Origin: Alnus glutinosa
Lineage: Eukaryota > Streptophyta > Magnoliopsida > Fagales > Betulaceae
Assembly: GCF_958979055.1 (NCBI RefSeq)
Contig: NC_084889.1
Coordinates: 9,665,761 to 9,729,760 of the forward strand
Direction: 5' to 3'
DNA length: 64,000 nt
Shown here: in pieces, positions 22,147 to 30,677 of the stretch
Layout: each line of letters opens with the position of its first letter
Numbering within the stretch: position 1 is the stretch's first letter
Translations under genes and position numbers: made by a program
The notes under the pieces: generated by a model
The model's database searches: none
Told to the model about the DNA's origin: nothing
What the model saw: the letters and a program-made list of their open reading frames with translations, nothing else

Positions 22147-22889
22147 AAAAGACGCTAAATTTACGAGGCTTAACTAAAAGGACGCCAAATAAAGATGTTA
22201 CCATCATTTTTATAAAAGGACATTAAAATAAATGACACTAACGACCGGTGTTTTGTTGTGAACCCAATAAAACTTTTATTCAGAATCACTAGTACTTATT
22301 CTAATTTCATATTGAATCACTACTTATTCTAAAAATTTAAGCTAATAAAAAAAAAATTTAATTAATATTTCAATATTACCAGTGAATAGTGACCCCATAG
22401 TATCCTTGGTTGTGGACATTAACATGCACCGTATCCCCTTTGTGAACCTGGATTACTGGCCCTGGAAAACTGTCATTCACAACTAGCATGCTCTTCGTGT
22501 TACACAGCCTCGTGAAGTTTTTCTCCCTAAGCTACAAAACAAGAAAAAGAACATATCATGATGCTGTTTTATTATAATTATAATATTTACAATATATATA
22601 CATAGACATATATTAAGCTCCGAGACAGCTTAAATAGGAAGCTAATGTTTCCATTAAACACCCATTATAGATCGAGCATCTGAAACAACACGATGAACAA
22701 AAGAAAAAACCCATATAACCAACGATGATTGCACACTTCTACAGGCTAGGAAAGTGGTAGAGATTAAGGACTTACAACAAAGTCATAGAAATGGACATCG
22801 CCTTGAACCATGCAAAAAGACTGTCCAAGAAGAAGCATAATGCCCAGAAACTCTGCTAACATCATATGCATGTTCTTGGAGTTCATCAT
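9502..22889 (-). CDS. Laccase (multicopper oxidase), seven exons
   Basis: Laccases oxidise phenols such as monolignols or flavonoids with four copper ions, usually in the cell wall. Exons, 5' to 3': 22776-22889, 22380-22531, 11768-12012, 11149-11274, 10414-11014, 9799-10157, 9502-9665. They sum to 1761 nt, 586 codons plus stop, the normal family length. All introns are GT...AG and all phases fit; exon 2 is 152 nt, the size usual for plant laccases. Residues 1 to about 30 look like a signal peptide ([20 protein letters not shown]). Copper ligands are HWHG (H88, H90), HAH (H133, H135), HPMHLHG (H476, H479, H481) and HCHFDRH (H538, C539, H540, H544), with M549 at the axial position. Exon 3-7 motifs such as [26 protein letters not shown] and KTYLLRLVN are typical. 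The C-terminus ([16 protein letters not shown]) resembles the LAC14-like group. Intron 2 is 10.4 kb and full of nested transposons, so expression is uncertain. Confidence 0.9.
12915..13025 (-). pseudogene. Exon-like fragment in the CACTA element (unidentified)
   Basis: A minus-strand ATG opens 37 codons ([16 protein letters not shown]..., ending FHAPIYHER) that stop in phase 0 at CGA|GTAAGC, a near-perfect plant donor. It is GC-richer than its AT-rich surroundings and preceded by a CT-rich leader-like stretch (13026-13072). It looks like the first exon of a host gene picked up by the transposon. I do not recognise the protein and see no following exon. Confidence 0.35.
13100..13830. mobile_element. 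AT-rich inverted-repeat element
   Basis: The left side (CATAATCCCCTCAAACTGC, then TCAATGTCCCCTCTAA, CCAAAAAATGTCC) and the reverse complement of the right side (TCCTTTCTCAAACTACCAAA, ATCAATGTCCCCCTAA) share ordered similarity, giving a loose inverted repeat. The centre is extremely AT-rich (13340-13660) with a direct repeat of about 60 bp (13370-13490) and ends in an 11-12 base G run (13800). There is no coding capacity. Confidence 0.35.
13930..14560. mobile_element. Possible MULE/hAT-like MITE with GC-rich centre
   Basis: The left flank (TGTTTTCAGCATTTTTCGG, GTTTGATGAGGACG) and the reverse complement of the right flank (TTTGTTTCGACGTAAAATGG, with AATATTTTTCAGCGTTCGG) match the family of terminal sequences also seen at 25690-25870 (TTTGTTTCGACGTAACATG, CATTTTCCGGTGTTTGG). 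The middle (14170-14410) is GC-rich with repeated CCGGATT/GCCAGATT words. The ends are not exact. Confidence 0.35.
14839..17655 (+). pseudogene. LINE ORF1 (DUF4283/zinc-knuckle), interrupted
   Basis: ORF1 of plant L1 elements is a nucleic-acid-binding protein. It begins [20 protein letters not shown], followed by [15 protein letters not shown], typical of the DUF4283 region. It is cut after FKEI by the solo LTR and resumes with [21 protein letters not shown]. Removing the LTR and one copy of AAATC restores the reading frame across the junction. Further on come [23 protein letters not shown], and the zinc-knuckle-like [11 protein letters not shown] in another frame. Stops and shifts occur throughout. 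Confidence 0.75.
15061..16530 (+). mobile_element. Solo LTR (1470 bp) of a copia-type element
   Basis: It begins TGTTAC, ends TTTTCA, and is bracketed by perfect 5-bp target duplications AAATC (15056-15060 and 16531-16535). It has no internal coding region, so it is a solo LTR left by recombination. It is clearly related to the LTR at 29432-30551 (shared TTGGACA(A/T)AATCACTTCTATG, TATAAATAAGAGGC/TATAAAAATAGGCC TATA regions, and AGGGGTATGTTAGTGCTACT). The U3 half carries about 20 copies of the palindrome CGTCCGGACG and near variants (about 15220-15990). Confidence 0.88.
17844..21751 (+). pseudogene. LINE ORF2 (endonuclease, RT, RNase H), degraded
   Basis: The AP-endonuclease-like domain starts MNLLSWNC, then [32 protein letters not shown] and LDHNPI (17844-18560). 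Reverse transcriptase follows: [51 protein letters not shown], then a frame change into [16 protein letters not shown] and a catalytic FVDDS at about 19890-19910. The C-terminal part has [20 protein letters not shown], a zinc-binding [17 protein letters not shown] (about 21045-21105) and an RNase H-like [12 protein letters not shown]...[12 protein letters not shown]...LEGDALEII (21488-21680). Multiple frameshifts and in-frame stops make it non-functional. Confidence 0.85.
22380..22531 (-). CDS. Laccase exon 2
   Basis: It translates to [20 protein letters not shown], then [20 protein letters not shown], then [10 protein letters not shown] and the first two bases of Trp. This is the first cupredoxin domain up to the HW of HWHG. 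It is flanked by TTTTGTAG| and |GTAATA on the gene strand. It is 152 nt, standard for exon 2 in this family. It lies 10.4 kb from exon 3, on the other side of the transposon stack. Confidence 0.9.
22776..22889 (-). CDS. Laccase exon 1 with signal peptide
   Basis: 38 codons from ATGATG (22884-22889), ending ...[15 protein letters not shown], a strong donor. Hydrophobic residues about 11-29 form a secretion signal, and GDVHFYDF is the usual start of a mature plant laccase. The second Met codon (22886-22884) is an equally good start. Confidence 0.88.
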
Positions 22890-22964
22890 TTTTTGACCCT
22901 CCTCACCCTTAAAGGCAGTACTACTCTATATTTCGAACGTGATTCTTCTTTACTTTTGAGACCT

Positions 22965-22976
22965 CTATAAATAAAT
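22965..22976 (-). promoter_or_regulatory. Laccase TATA box
   Basis: The gene strand reads TTTATTTATAGA about 76-87 bases upstream of the ATG, the normal spacing for a plant TATA box with a short 5' UTR. Confidence 0.55.
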
Positions 22977-23144
22977 TGAGATCACTTCGGTCGGTGTTAA
23001 TTGTCAAATGATGTTACAGGTGATGCACATAATTCTTCCAAGTCAACATCCACATTATTTTATATTATAAATTTATTGAGGTGTGGGTATTAACCATTAT
23101 TTTATATTATAAATGTATGTCTGAACACCGCATTGAAAAAATGA

Positions 23145-23390
23145 TCAATTGTTTGACGTCCTGGAAAAGTTTGAATTTTGTGAGGATCGGAGTGTACGTG
23201 ATTAATTAAAGCCGATCGAGGCCACAAGATTTTTCTTCTTTGACGAACGACCGGTTTCAACCTAAAGTTCTCAACTCATTACTCACGGGCTGTGATGCGC
23301 AACTGAGATTCTTCAACAAATTAATCCTACCGAGAGCCTTTGTGCTTGATCTTAACCTAATCGTCAACTGATAAAGGTTGAGCGGCCGGC
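23145..23390. repeat. Laccase upstream repeat, copy 1
   Basis: This segment (GACGTCCTGGAAAAG..., GGTTTCAACCTAAAGTTCTCA, CTGTGATGCGCAACTGAGAT, AAGGTTGAGCGGCC) recurs in the same orientation and order at about 24690-24910. It lies about 260-500 bp upstream of the laccase ATG, in its promoter region. Confidence 0.75.
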
Positions 23391-24433
23391 AAAACTAAAT
23401 CGGTTCCAATGAAGTCAACAACGTATTCTTTCATTCCACCCCAAGGAAAAGAAGTAAAAAAAAAAACAAAGGAACAAAGAAAAAAGAATGCATGTGTTGA
23501 GCTCAAGAACAATCTTTTCACTAGTCTGGTGATCAATGGCTCGCTGGCGGAGGAGATAGCTGTAATTGACTGGAGAACTTCAGTGCCACATGCAGCCATG
23601 CACCTCCATCCTTTTTAAGATTTGTTAATAAAGATCGTTTAATTGGAAGCAATTCTTATATATATATATGTTGTGCAATGCATGTGCATTAGCTTTAAAA
23701 GTAAAAAGAGAGATATGTGTCATTCATTCTCGTTACAACCTCGAAATCGAGAAAGGAATATGATGGAAGGTAGTAGTTACTATGAGTGATGAATAGAATG
23801 GGTTATTATATATATAGTTGAATCCTTAAGAGTTAGCTAAAATTGTGACAAATGATATATTTAAAAATGAATTGGGCTTTTAATTTGGTCACATATATTT
23901 AAAATTGAGGAAGAATTGAGCTTTCTCTATAATGTATATAATAACAGAAAGCTTGAGAAAAAAAATAAAAATATAGGCTATAGTTAGGGTGTCTAAAATC
24001 TAGACAAGTGACATTTGAAGAGTGTTAAAATTGTGACAATTGGTATGGTACGAGTAAAATTATTTTTGAAATTAAATTATAATGTAGTTAATGAAAATTA
24101 TATTATAAGCTTGAGAATTGGAAATACTAGTTAAGTTGGAAACTAAAAGATCTTCTCAAATATTCCAATAACAATAATGAGCAATATTAGTGAGAAAATT
24201 TTTTTTTTTGTTAAATATTGCACTAAAAATAATAATATTACATCATCAATAAAAAATTTAGAACATTTTTAATGGTTTTAGGATGACGAAAATTGTTAAA
24301 TAGGCAAAAACTTTTCAGTAGTTTTATACTTAGGTGCATATATGTTCAATAGTTGTATAATAATTTCACTCACATGATTAATAAAAGATAGGTTAAAAAA
24401 TAACAAATATATATATAATGATTTTAAGATAAC

Positions 24434-24436
<3 letters not shown>
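23391..24436. other. Laccase upstream region, no gene
   Basis: AT-rich DNA between the two upstream repeats. Short open frames at 23357-23620 run on both strands without recognisable motifs and are probably chance. Confidence 0.3.

Positions 24437-24526
<90 letters not shown>
24437..24526. repeat. (AT)n microsatellite
   Basis: An uninterrupted AT run of 90 bases. Confidence 0.95.
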
Positions 24527-24528
<2 letters not shown>

Positions 24529-24689
24529 CACAGTGACAAATACCATTTTATAACTATTTTATGTTATTTAATATTAATTTTATTTCATCCACCCAGCCAT
24601 GAGCCCTCACCATAATTAATAATGGCTCTGATCGAATTAATTAATTAACCAGAGACATTGAACCCGGCCATGAATTGTTTTTTGGATCC

Positions 24690-24910
24690 TGGACAAGCTT
24701 GGTTTTTGTGAAGATCGAGAAGAGTGATAAAAGCCGAGGCCAATAATGCACAGGGAAATATATATATATATTTGTTTCTGACGGTTTCAACCTAAAGTTC
24801 TCAACTAATTAGCTGTGATGCGCAACTGAGATTCTTCAACAAATCCTAGCTAGCTACTAACAGCTATATATCGTAACCTAATTATCATCCGAGAAAGGTT
24901 GAGCAGCCAA
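24690..24910. repeat. Laccase upstream repeat, copy 2
   Basis: Second, diverged copy of 23145-23390 (GGATCCTGGACAAGCTT..., GGTTTCAACCTAAAGTTCTCA, CTGTGATGCGCAACTGAGAT, AAGGTTGAGCAGCC), about 1.5 kb further upstream. It may be the promoter relic of a second laccase copy whose body is lost, or a local tandem duplication. Confidence 0.7.
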
Positions 24911-25040
24911 CAAATGATCAGTGTACAAACGCAAACATTCAAGGTCAGGGTTACGATGGGGGTAGAATATGCGTAGTGAATGGTATAAGTTATAAGCTTT
25001 GAGTCAGTTTGGCAAATCGGTTTTTGTTTTTATTTTTTAG

Positions 25041-25071
<31 letters not shown>

Positions 25072-25689
25072 GGAAAAAAAATTAATTATTATTATTATTA
25101 TTATTATTTTTTTGTTAAAAAACAGTTTCCAAAAATAGAAAACAGTGCTTAAGGCGTTTGGATGATTATTTTCAAAACGGCTTCCACTTAATTAAGAAGA
25201 AAATAAAAAATCTGTTTGGCACTTTTACATATTTTTTTGTTTTCAATCGTATGGAATTGATGATGCATGCCAATTTTTATCATAACTGTTTTACTTAGAA
25301 AAATATTTATACCTTGTGATTCCGACATTAGATGAAGACAAACTTGATGGCGTTGGGATGGCGTTGGAAAGCTTATTCATAAGGTTACAATTATGTATTT
25401 CATACGAATTTCGTAATTCCAAAGATTATTAAGTAAACATTGTCTTAGAAAGAATACAAAATGCTTTTGGTGTTTTGTTTGCCTCCATGGTGTTTTAATT
25501 TTTATTTTTTAGGATTTCAACTTTAGGCTCTATCATCAAACTCTTGGAGATGAAATAAAAAGTTTCTCTGCTGAACTATAAACTTTTAAGCAAGGATAAA
25601 ATTCTCTGCTAGTTGAACAATGTTCTTACAATCCGTAACCTCAAGTTTCCAGGAAATGAAAGAAACCCCAAGTACTGCAAATGTCTAAT
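24911..25689. other. Intergenic, no gene
   Basis: Contains an A-rich tract with a (TTA)n run (25040-25107) and nothing that reads as a gene. A tract GCGTTTGGATGATTATTTTC near 25153 resembles transposon termini. Confidence 0.3.
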
Positions 25690-25937
25690 GCTCCGTTTGT
25701 TTCGACGTAACATGTTTTCTGAAAAATATTTTTGGCATTTTCCGGTGTTTGGTGGGGGCGAAAAATAATAATCAATCTGAAAATGATTTCATCTAACAAA
25801 AAATGCTTAATAAATTTCGAAAAATGATTTACGCTTTTTAATTTCGTAAATCATTTTCTCCAGACGCATTCAACCCGTTTTTCCTTCCCCTCGTAAACCT
25901 GAGAATTTCGTTTTCTCCTCAAATACAAACGGGCGAC
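25690..25937. mobile_element. MITE-like element (CTCCGTTTGT ends)
   Basis: The left end CTCCGTTTGTTTCGACGTAA and the reverse complement of the right end (CGCCCGTTTGTATTTGAGG) form short TIRs. An internal palindrome surrounds AATGATTTACG...CGTAAATCATT (25822-25857). It is the same family as 13930-14560. Confidence 0.45.
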
Positions 25938-25975
25938 ACCTTCTCTCATCTTCTCCTTCACGCTCAACCACACAA

Positions 25976-26010
<35 letters not shown>

Positions 26011-26252
26011 GAATCTCAAGTAATCTCACATCTCTCTCTCTTTGTTGGATCGTCTGAAATTGTTTTGGTTTCATTTTTCGTTTTGGGCTTTTAGTGTTCA
26101 CTTCCATTTGGTTTCTGAGAAAACTCAAGGGAAGAACTCTATTGTGCGATTTACTCTTGCTTTATCTCGCTTGTCTGAATTTCTATGATTTTTTTTTCTC
26201 GACTAAGTGAAACCTTAGACTTTTAAGGGTTGGGTCAATTTCTTAATCAATC

Positions 26253-26763
26253 TGTAATACCCTGGTCCCATATTGGGAAGATGAGTAGCCCAAAAAGAGT
26301 GGGTGGTTTATAAAGATAGTCATGAGTGCTAAGTCCTACATTGCTTAGTTATTAGGTGAAACTATACTTTATAAGAAATTTTAGGGAAACTTCAAATTGA
26401 TTAGTCCTTTTGGGGTGATAGCACATATATGGTTAGCGCTTTTCCTTGGATCCATACAAATGGTATCAGAGCCATCTAGTAACACCAGGCCTTGTGGTAA
26501 TGACGCGCTGCATGACATGGCATTGACAAGGACGTCAGGAGTTTAAGAGGAGGAGTTTGTAACACCCCGGTCCCATATTGGGAATATGAGTAACCCATAT
26601 AGAGTGGGTGATCTATAAAGATAGTCATGAATGCTAAGTCCCACATTGTCTAGTTATTAGGTGAAACTAGAATTTATAATGAATTCTAAGGAAATTCCAA
26701 ATTGACTAGTTATATTTGGGTGATAGCGCAGATGTGGCTAGTGCTTTTCCTTGGGTCATTACA
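26253..26763 (+). mobile_element. TRIM retrotransposon with two 206-bp LTRs
   Basis: Two direct repeats of equal length, 26253-26458 and 26558-26763, start TGTAA(T/C)ACCC and end (A/T)TACA. They share CCCATATTGGGAA, TAAAGATAGTCATGA and GGTGATAGC. Directly after the first LTR is TGGTATCAGAGCC (26461-26473), an exact initiator-Met tRNA primer site. Just before the second is the purine tract AAGAGGAGGAG. Only about 100 bp lie between the LTRs, with no coding capacity, which defines a terminal-repeat retrotransposon in miniature. The LTRs differ at many positions, so it is old. Flanking sequence at 26775-26840 contains an inverted, diverged copy of the internal segment. Confidence 0.85.
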
Positions 26764-26917
26764 AATGATAAACTTCCACTCTTAAACCCTTGACGTCCTC
26801 ATCAAGGCCACGTCATGCGGTGCTCTAGTACTACACCGCCTGGGTATAGGAATGAGGATGTGCTTATATGTATAAACACAATCTTTTTGACATAATTCGT
26901 TTTAAAGTTGTGATAAC

Positions 26918-27000
26918 CATGAACCTATCAGAACTCTGCAATTAAGCGTGCTTTTATGAGAGTAGTACCAGGATGGGTGGCCTCATGCGAAGTCTGGTTT
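26918..27000 (+). pseudogene. 5S rRNA-like remnant
   Basis: The stretch ATCAGAACTCTGCAATTAAG, CGTGCTT, GAGAGTAGTACCAGGATGGG, TGGCCTC matches the 3' two-thirds of plant 5S rRNA, including the A-box and C-box of the internal promoter, with scattered substitutions. The 5' third is not recognisable and no T-run terminator follows. It could be a 5S pseudogene or a piece of a Cassandra-type TRIM, whose LTRs carry 5S sequence. A TRIM of the terminal-repeat type ends only about 150 bp upstream. Confidence 0.7.
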
Positions 27001-27027
27001 GGGGGAGCCAAAAGTGAACAATATTGT

Positions 27028-27801
27028 ATCCTTGCTCTTAGGGCTGTAATCTTAGAAGATATTAAATCTAGGAGATTATTACATAAGGAACCTCATGTTA
27101 ATCGAGAGTATGAAAGAGGGATTTATATGGACAATATTCTTTATGAAGGCAAGCAAGATTGTATTGATCAAATAAGAATGAGTCCTATAGCTTTCTTCGA
27201 ATTCTGTAAAATTCTTGCTTACAACAACCTTATACGTGAAACCATTAACATGTCTATTAAGGAACAAGTGTTGATGTTTTTACACATTATTGGGCATAAC
27301 GTGAGGTTTCGAGTGGTCGTTGGAAGGTTCTATAGATCGATTGAGTTTGTTCCTTGATATTTTAGGGTTGTCCTTAGAGGAGTCTTAAGGCTATATAAAC
27401 ATTTAATTAGAAAACCTAACAATTCTACGCCACTATTAATAAGAAATAGCCGAAGGTTTTATTTTCACCCATACTTTAAGGTACGTTTTAAAATTTGATT
27501 TTTTTTTTTTTTAATTCAAGTAATTTGTCAAACAAATGTAATTTTTTTATTTTTTGGTCATCATTACACTCATTAGGATTGTGTTGGAGCAATAGATGGA
27601 ACTCGTGTTCAGGCATCTGTTCCAGTCGAAATCCAAGGAAGGTTTCGTGGTCGAAAAGAGCGAGCAACACAAAATGTGTTAGCTGGCATTACCTTTGACT
27701 TAGAATTCACGTATGTATTAGCTGGCTGGGAAGGAAGTGCACATGATTCCCGTGTTTTGAACGACGCACTCACTAGGCCAGAGGGATTCAAAATTCCTTA
27801 A
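27028..27801 (+). pseudogene. PIF/Harbinger transposase, N-terminal half
   Basis: The first part (27028 to about 27480) contains REYERGIYMDNILYEGKQDC, IDQIRMSPIAFFEFCKIL and IKEQVLMFLHIIGHN, the helix-turn-helix-bearing N-terminus of plant PIF/Harbinger transposases and ALP1-like proteins. An intron-like gap (27481-27576, GT...AG) separates it from DCVGAIDGTRV, ERATQNVLAGITFDLEFTYV and LAGWEGSAHDSRVLNDAL, which hold the first two catalytic aspartates of the DDE nuclease. The frame ends at TAA 27799-27801 before the third acidic residue, and a stop breaks exon 1 at 27355. It is a truncated, inactive copy. A 5'-UTR-like CT-rich leader lies at 25940-26230. Confidence 0.75.
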
Positions 27802-27805
27802 GGTA

Positions 27806-29281
27806 TATAGGGGTGTAAGCCCGGAGCCGATTTCTAGTTATTGGCCAAACCCGGGAATCGGCTCCAGGGTCTCCGGTTATTAAAAAATCCTAACCAGCTT
27901 CGGAATCGGGGAGTCGGTTAACTGCCCAGTTAATATCCAGTTATCTGGACTGGAGCACAAAAATGAAAAAAAAATATGAATTTTAACCTTTTTCTTTCAC
28001 TTTCCCAACAAACAAACAAACAAAAATGTCAGAATCAGAATGTGAATTCATTGCAAAAAAGAAATGAAGAAAACAATATTGTAAGAAGGGCGAGCAAAGA
28101 CAAACCCAAATCACCAAAATCCCTCAAATCCAATGCATATCAAAAGCTCAACAACAAAATAATGACAAACTCAGATAAACAAAATCCCCAAAATCACTTC
28201 AAAGACATTTCAGAAGTGAAACAAAATCCCCAAACCCAAAAGACTGAGATTAGAAGCAGTGTTTCTGGGTGCATCGGCATCATCAATAACTGGAATTGGG
28301 GCAGGAGATGAACGTCTTCGATCTCCTTTCTTAGTTTCTTTATAGAACCTTAGCTCTTGACAAAACTTCTTCCAGAACGGTGTGGAAGGCTCTAGGCTTC
28401 AGGCGTGCGACCTTGGTGATGTGTGTGTGTGTGTGTGTGACAGTGAGACTAGATAAGGTAATATAAGGATAGTTAAGTCTTACGTAAATCAGGCCTAGGT
28501 TTGTACAAGCGGGGCATTTAATAACCGAAAATAATTGGTAACCGCTTTTAACCGCCAACAACTGATAATCAAGAAAACCAGAACTAACCGCAACAGGATA
28601 ACTGGGTACCTCGTTGCGGTTATTGGTTATAACATTTTAAAAAATTGGTTAATAAACAGGTAACCGGTAACTGGATTTTTTTTTTTAATATATATATATA
28701 TTACAAAAAACCACTATTATTTGTTACATCAAAATACTATGTACGTAGGCTATGAAAGCCACGTATGCCTATAGTTATTTATATAGCTATTTCCCTTCAT
28801 AGTTCACCTTGTGCTTTGTGTTTAGAGAGTGTGAGGCTTCTCCAAGTCCTCAACATGGTCCGACACCACGTTGGAAATGTGATGATCATCGGGTTTCTTG
28901 TCATACACTGAGGTGTGCGCAACTCTTCGGTACTCTTATTAGCAATTACACTACAAATCTACAATCAAAATTCAGAACATATATTCTATCCGTAGAATCA
29001 AACTAATAGTGTCTAACAAAGAAGCTAAGATTGCACGGTGCAGCATGTTTGGCACATCAAGCAAACCCCCCCCCCCCCCAAAAAAAAAAAAAAAAGAAAA
29101 AAAAAAGTGAAAAGATTCAACAATATATATGAAAACCGATTATCCAGTTAATAACCGTTTTTCAATAACCGGATAACTGATGGTTGCGGTTACGATTAAA
29201 GAAATGGGAATAACCAAGTACCCCGGCTGTAGTTACGCTTATGAACAAATAACCGCAACCGCAACTGGTTGTATACCCCTA
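27806..29281. mobile_element. hAT-like non-autonomous element
   Basis: The left end is TATAGGGGTGTAAGCCCGG and the right end, reverse-complemented, is TTAGGGGTATACAACCAGTT. The TAGGGGTGT-type terminus is common in plant hAT elements. The subterminal regions on both sides are full of GGTTATT/AACCG words (27840-27955, 28500-28670, 29135-29265). The interior includes a frame at 27976-28311 without recognisable motifs and a (GT)n run (28421-28438). No transposase is seen. Confidence 0.45.
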
Positions 29282-29431
29282 ACTTCGAGCCTGGTCCAAA
29301 ATCCAAATTTTGTAGGTGAAAGATAGTTGAGTTCGGGCCTGGTCCAAACAATATGAAGAAAATTAAAAAAGGCCAGGTCCAAAAAAATTAGAAAAACTGT
29401 TAAATGTCAACTTATTTTAAATATATATTTT

Positions 29432-30551
29432 TGTTAGTTTGTGATTGGCTGCATTCTATTGGACATAATCACTTCTATGTAATGTTACTTATTAATCAGG
29501 GATATTGTTATATTCAGAGGCTACACTTTAGTTATGTGCTTCAAGAAGACTATGTGCAGAATTCAAGACAGTGAAGTTCAAGTCCTTTGTATCCATCCGG
29601 AAGACGTGGTATTCCGTCCGGATGCTCATTAGTTAAGCAACATCCGTTCGGACGACGAGATCTTTTCGTCCGAACTCCCATTTGTATCTAGAAACTTCAA
29701 ACTGTTCTAGGTTGCATCTGTTCAGACGTCTCGGCAATACGTCTGGACGTTATTCAATGTTCGACAAGTAAAAGGATTTCCTTTCCAAACACAGATATGG
29801 GAAGTCAGCTGCAACCGTCCGAACGACATGATATTCCGAACGTCAGTCTACACTGTCCAGACGCTCAATCCTTATTATGGAAATTACGTGCAGCAGAAGT
29901 GCAACCATCCGAACACTAAGGCAACACTGTCCGGACACGGCCTTATTCAGGAAAGAATGTAAGCGAATTTAGAAAGTCGGTTGCACAGTTGGCCATCCAG
30001 ACGCTCTCAGCTACCGTCTGGACCCCGCTTAGAGAAAATTGATTCAGACTCGATTTAAGTCTTCTATAGCCTATAAAAATAGGCCTCTAGGCATGTACAA
30101 TTTACTGAATTCGGTATTGAATTTTTTAGAGCTTAGATAGTATATTTTAGGAGTTATTGTGCTGATTCACTCGCTCTCAAGCCGTTGCTGTTGTGTGTTG
30201 TTGCTGTGTTACAATTGGAGTCTATCTTAAGGAGGAGCCCTAAGGTAAAGGATTCCAATGAAGATCTCTTCAAGTAGGTGACTTGGTTGGGAGGCGTTCG
30301 CATTAGGTTATGCGTCAGAGTTCAAGTTACAACCACTACATCAGGGGTATGTGAGTGCTACTGCTTTGTAACTAGCTTTGTCTTCTGAATATTGGATATC
30401 CTGAATTTAGCTACCCCGGAGTAGTTTTTCTCTTTATTGAGTTTTCACTTCGTTAACAAAATACTTGTGTCATTAAAATTTTATCTTTTACATTATTTGT
30501 TACACATTGTGCACATACACACACGGTTAATTAGAAGTCATCTATTTTTCA
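29432..30551 (+). mobile_element. 5' LTR (1120 bp) of a copia element
   Basis: It begins TGTTAG, ends TTTTCA, and is followed directly by ATTGGTATTAGAG, the primer-binding site. It is homologous to the solo LTR at 15061-16530 but shorter and more diverged, with fewer GTCCGGACG-type palindromes. A TATA-like TATAAAAATAGGCC lies at 30073-30086. No matching 3' LTR is in the window. Confidence 0.8.
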
Positions 30552-30677
30552 ATTGGTATTAGAGTTTGGTACACTCTGTTTAGATTTATTTATTGAGTGT
30601 TATCCTTTTGACTTCTATTTTTTTTTTTTTTTAAAAAAAATATATCTCAAAATCTGACTGTTCCTGCCTTTGATGGT

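Larger units (their letters stand above)
12288..22260. mobile_element. CACTA-like element filling laccase intron 2
   Basis: The left end is CACTACAAAAAAATAAA, preceded by AAC. The right end is GTGTTTTGTTGTG (reverse complement CACAACAAAACAC), followed by AAC, giving the 3-bp target duplication expected of CACTA elements. Subterminal sequence on both sides is rich in short motifs around ACGTC/GACGCC/CGTCATTTG (12320-12470 and 21965-22200). No transposase was recognised, so it is non-autonomous. Its own DNA is about 2.7 kb (12288 to about 14690, and about 21955-22260); the rest is an inserted LINE. The right terminus is CACAA rather than CACTA, which lowers confidence. Confidence 0.5.

Noticed and set aside
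23357..23618. Short genes upstream of the laccase
   Set aside because: Overlapping frames on both strands without motifs, inside a duplicated promoter-region sequence.
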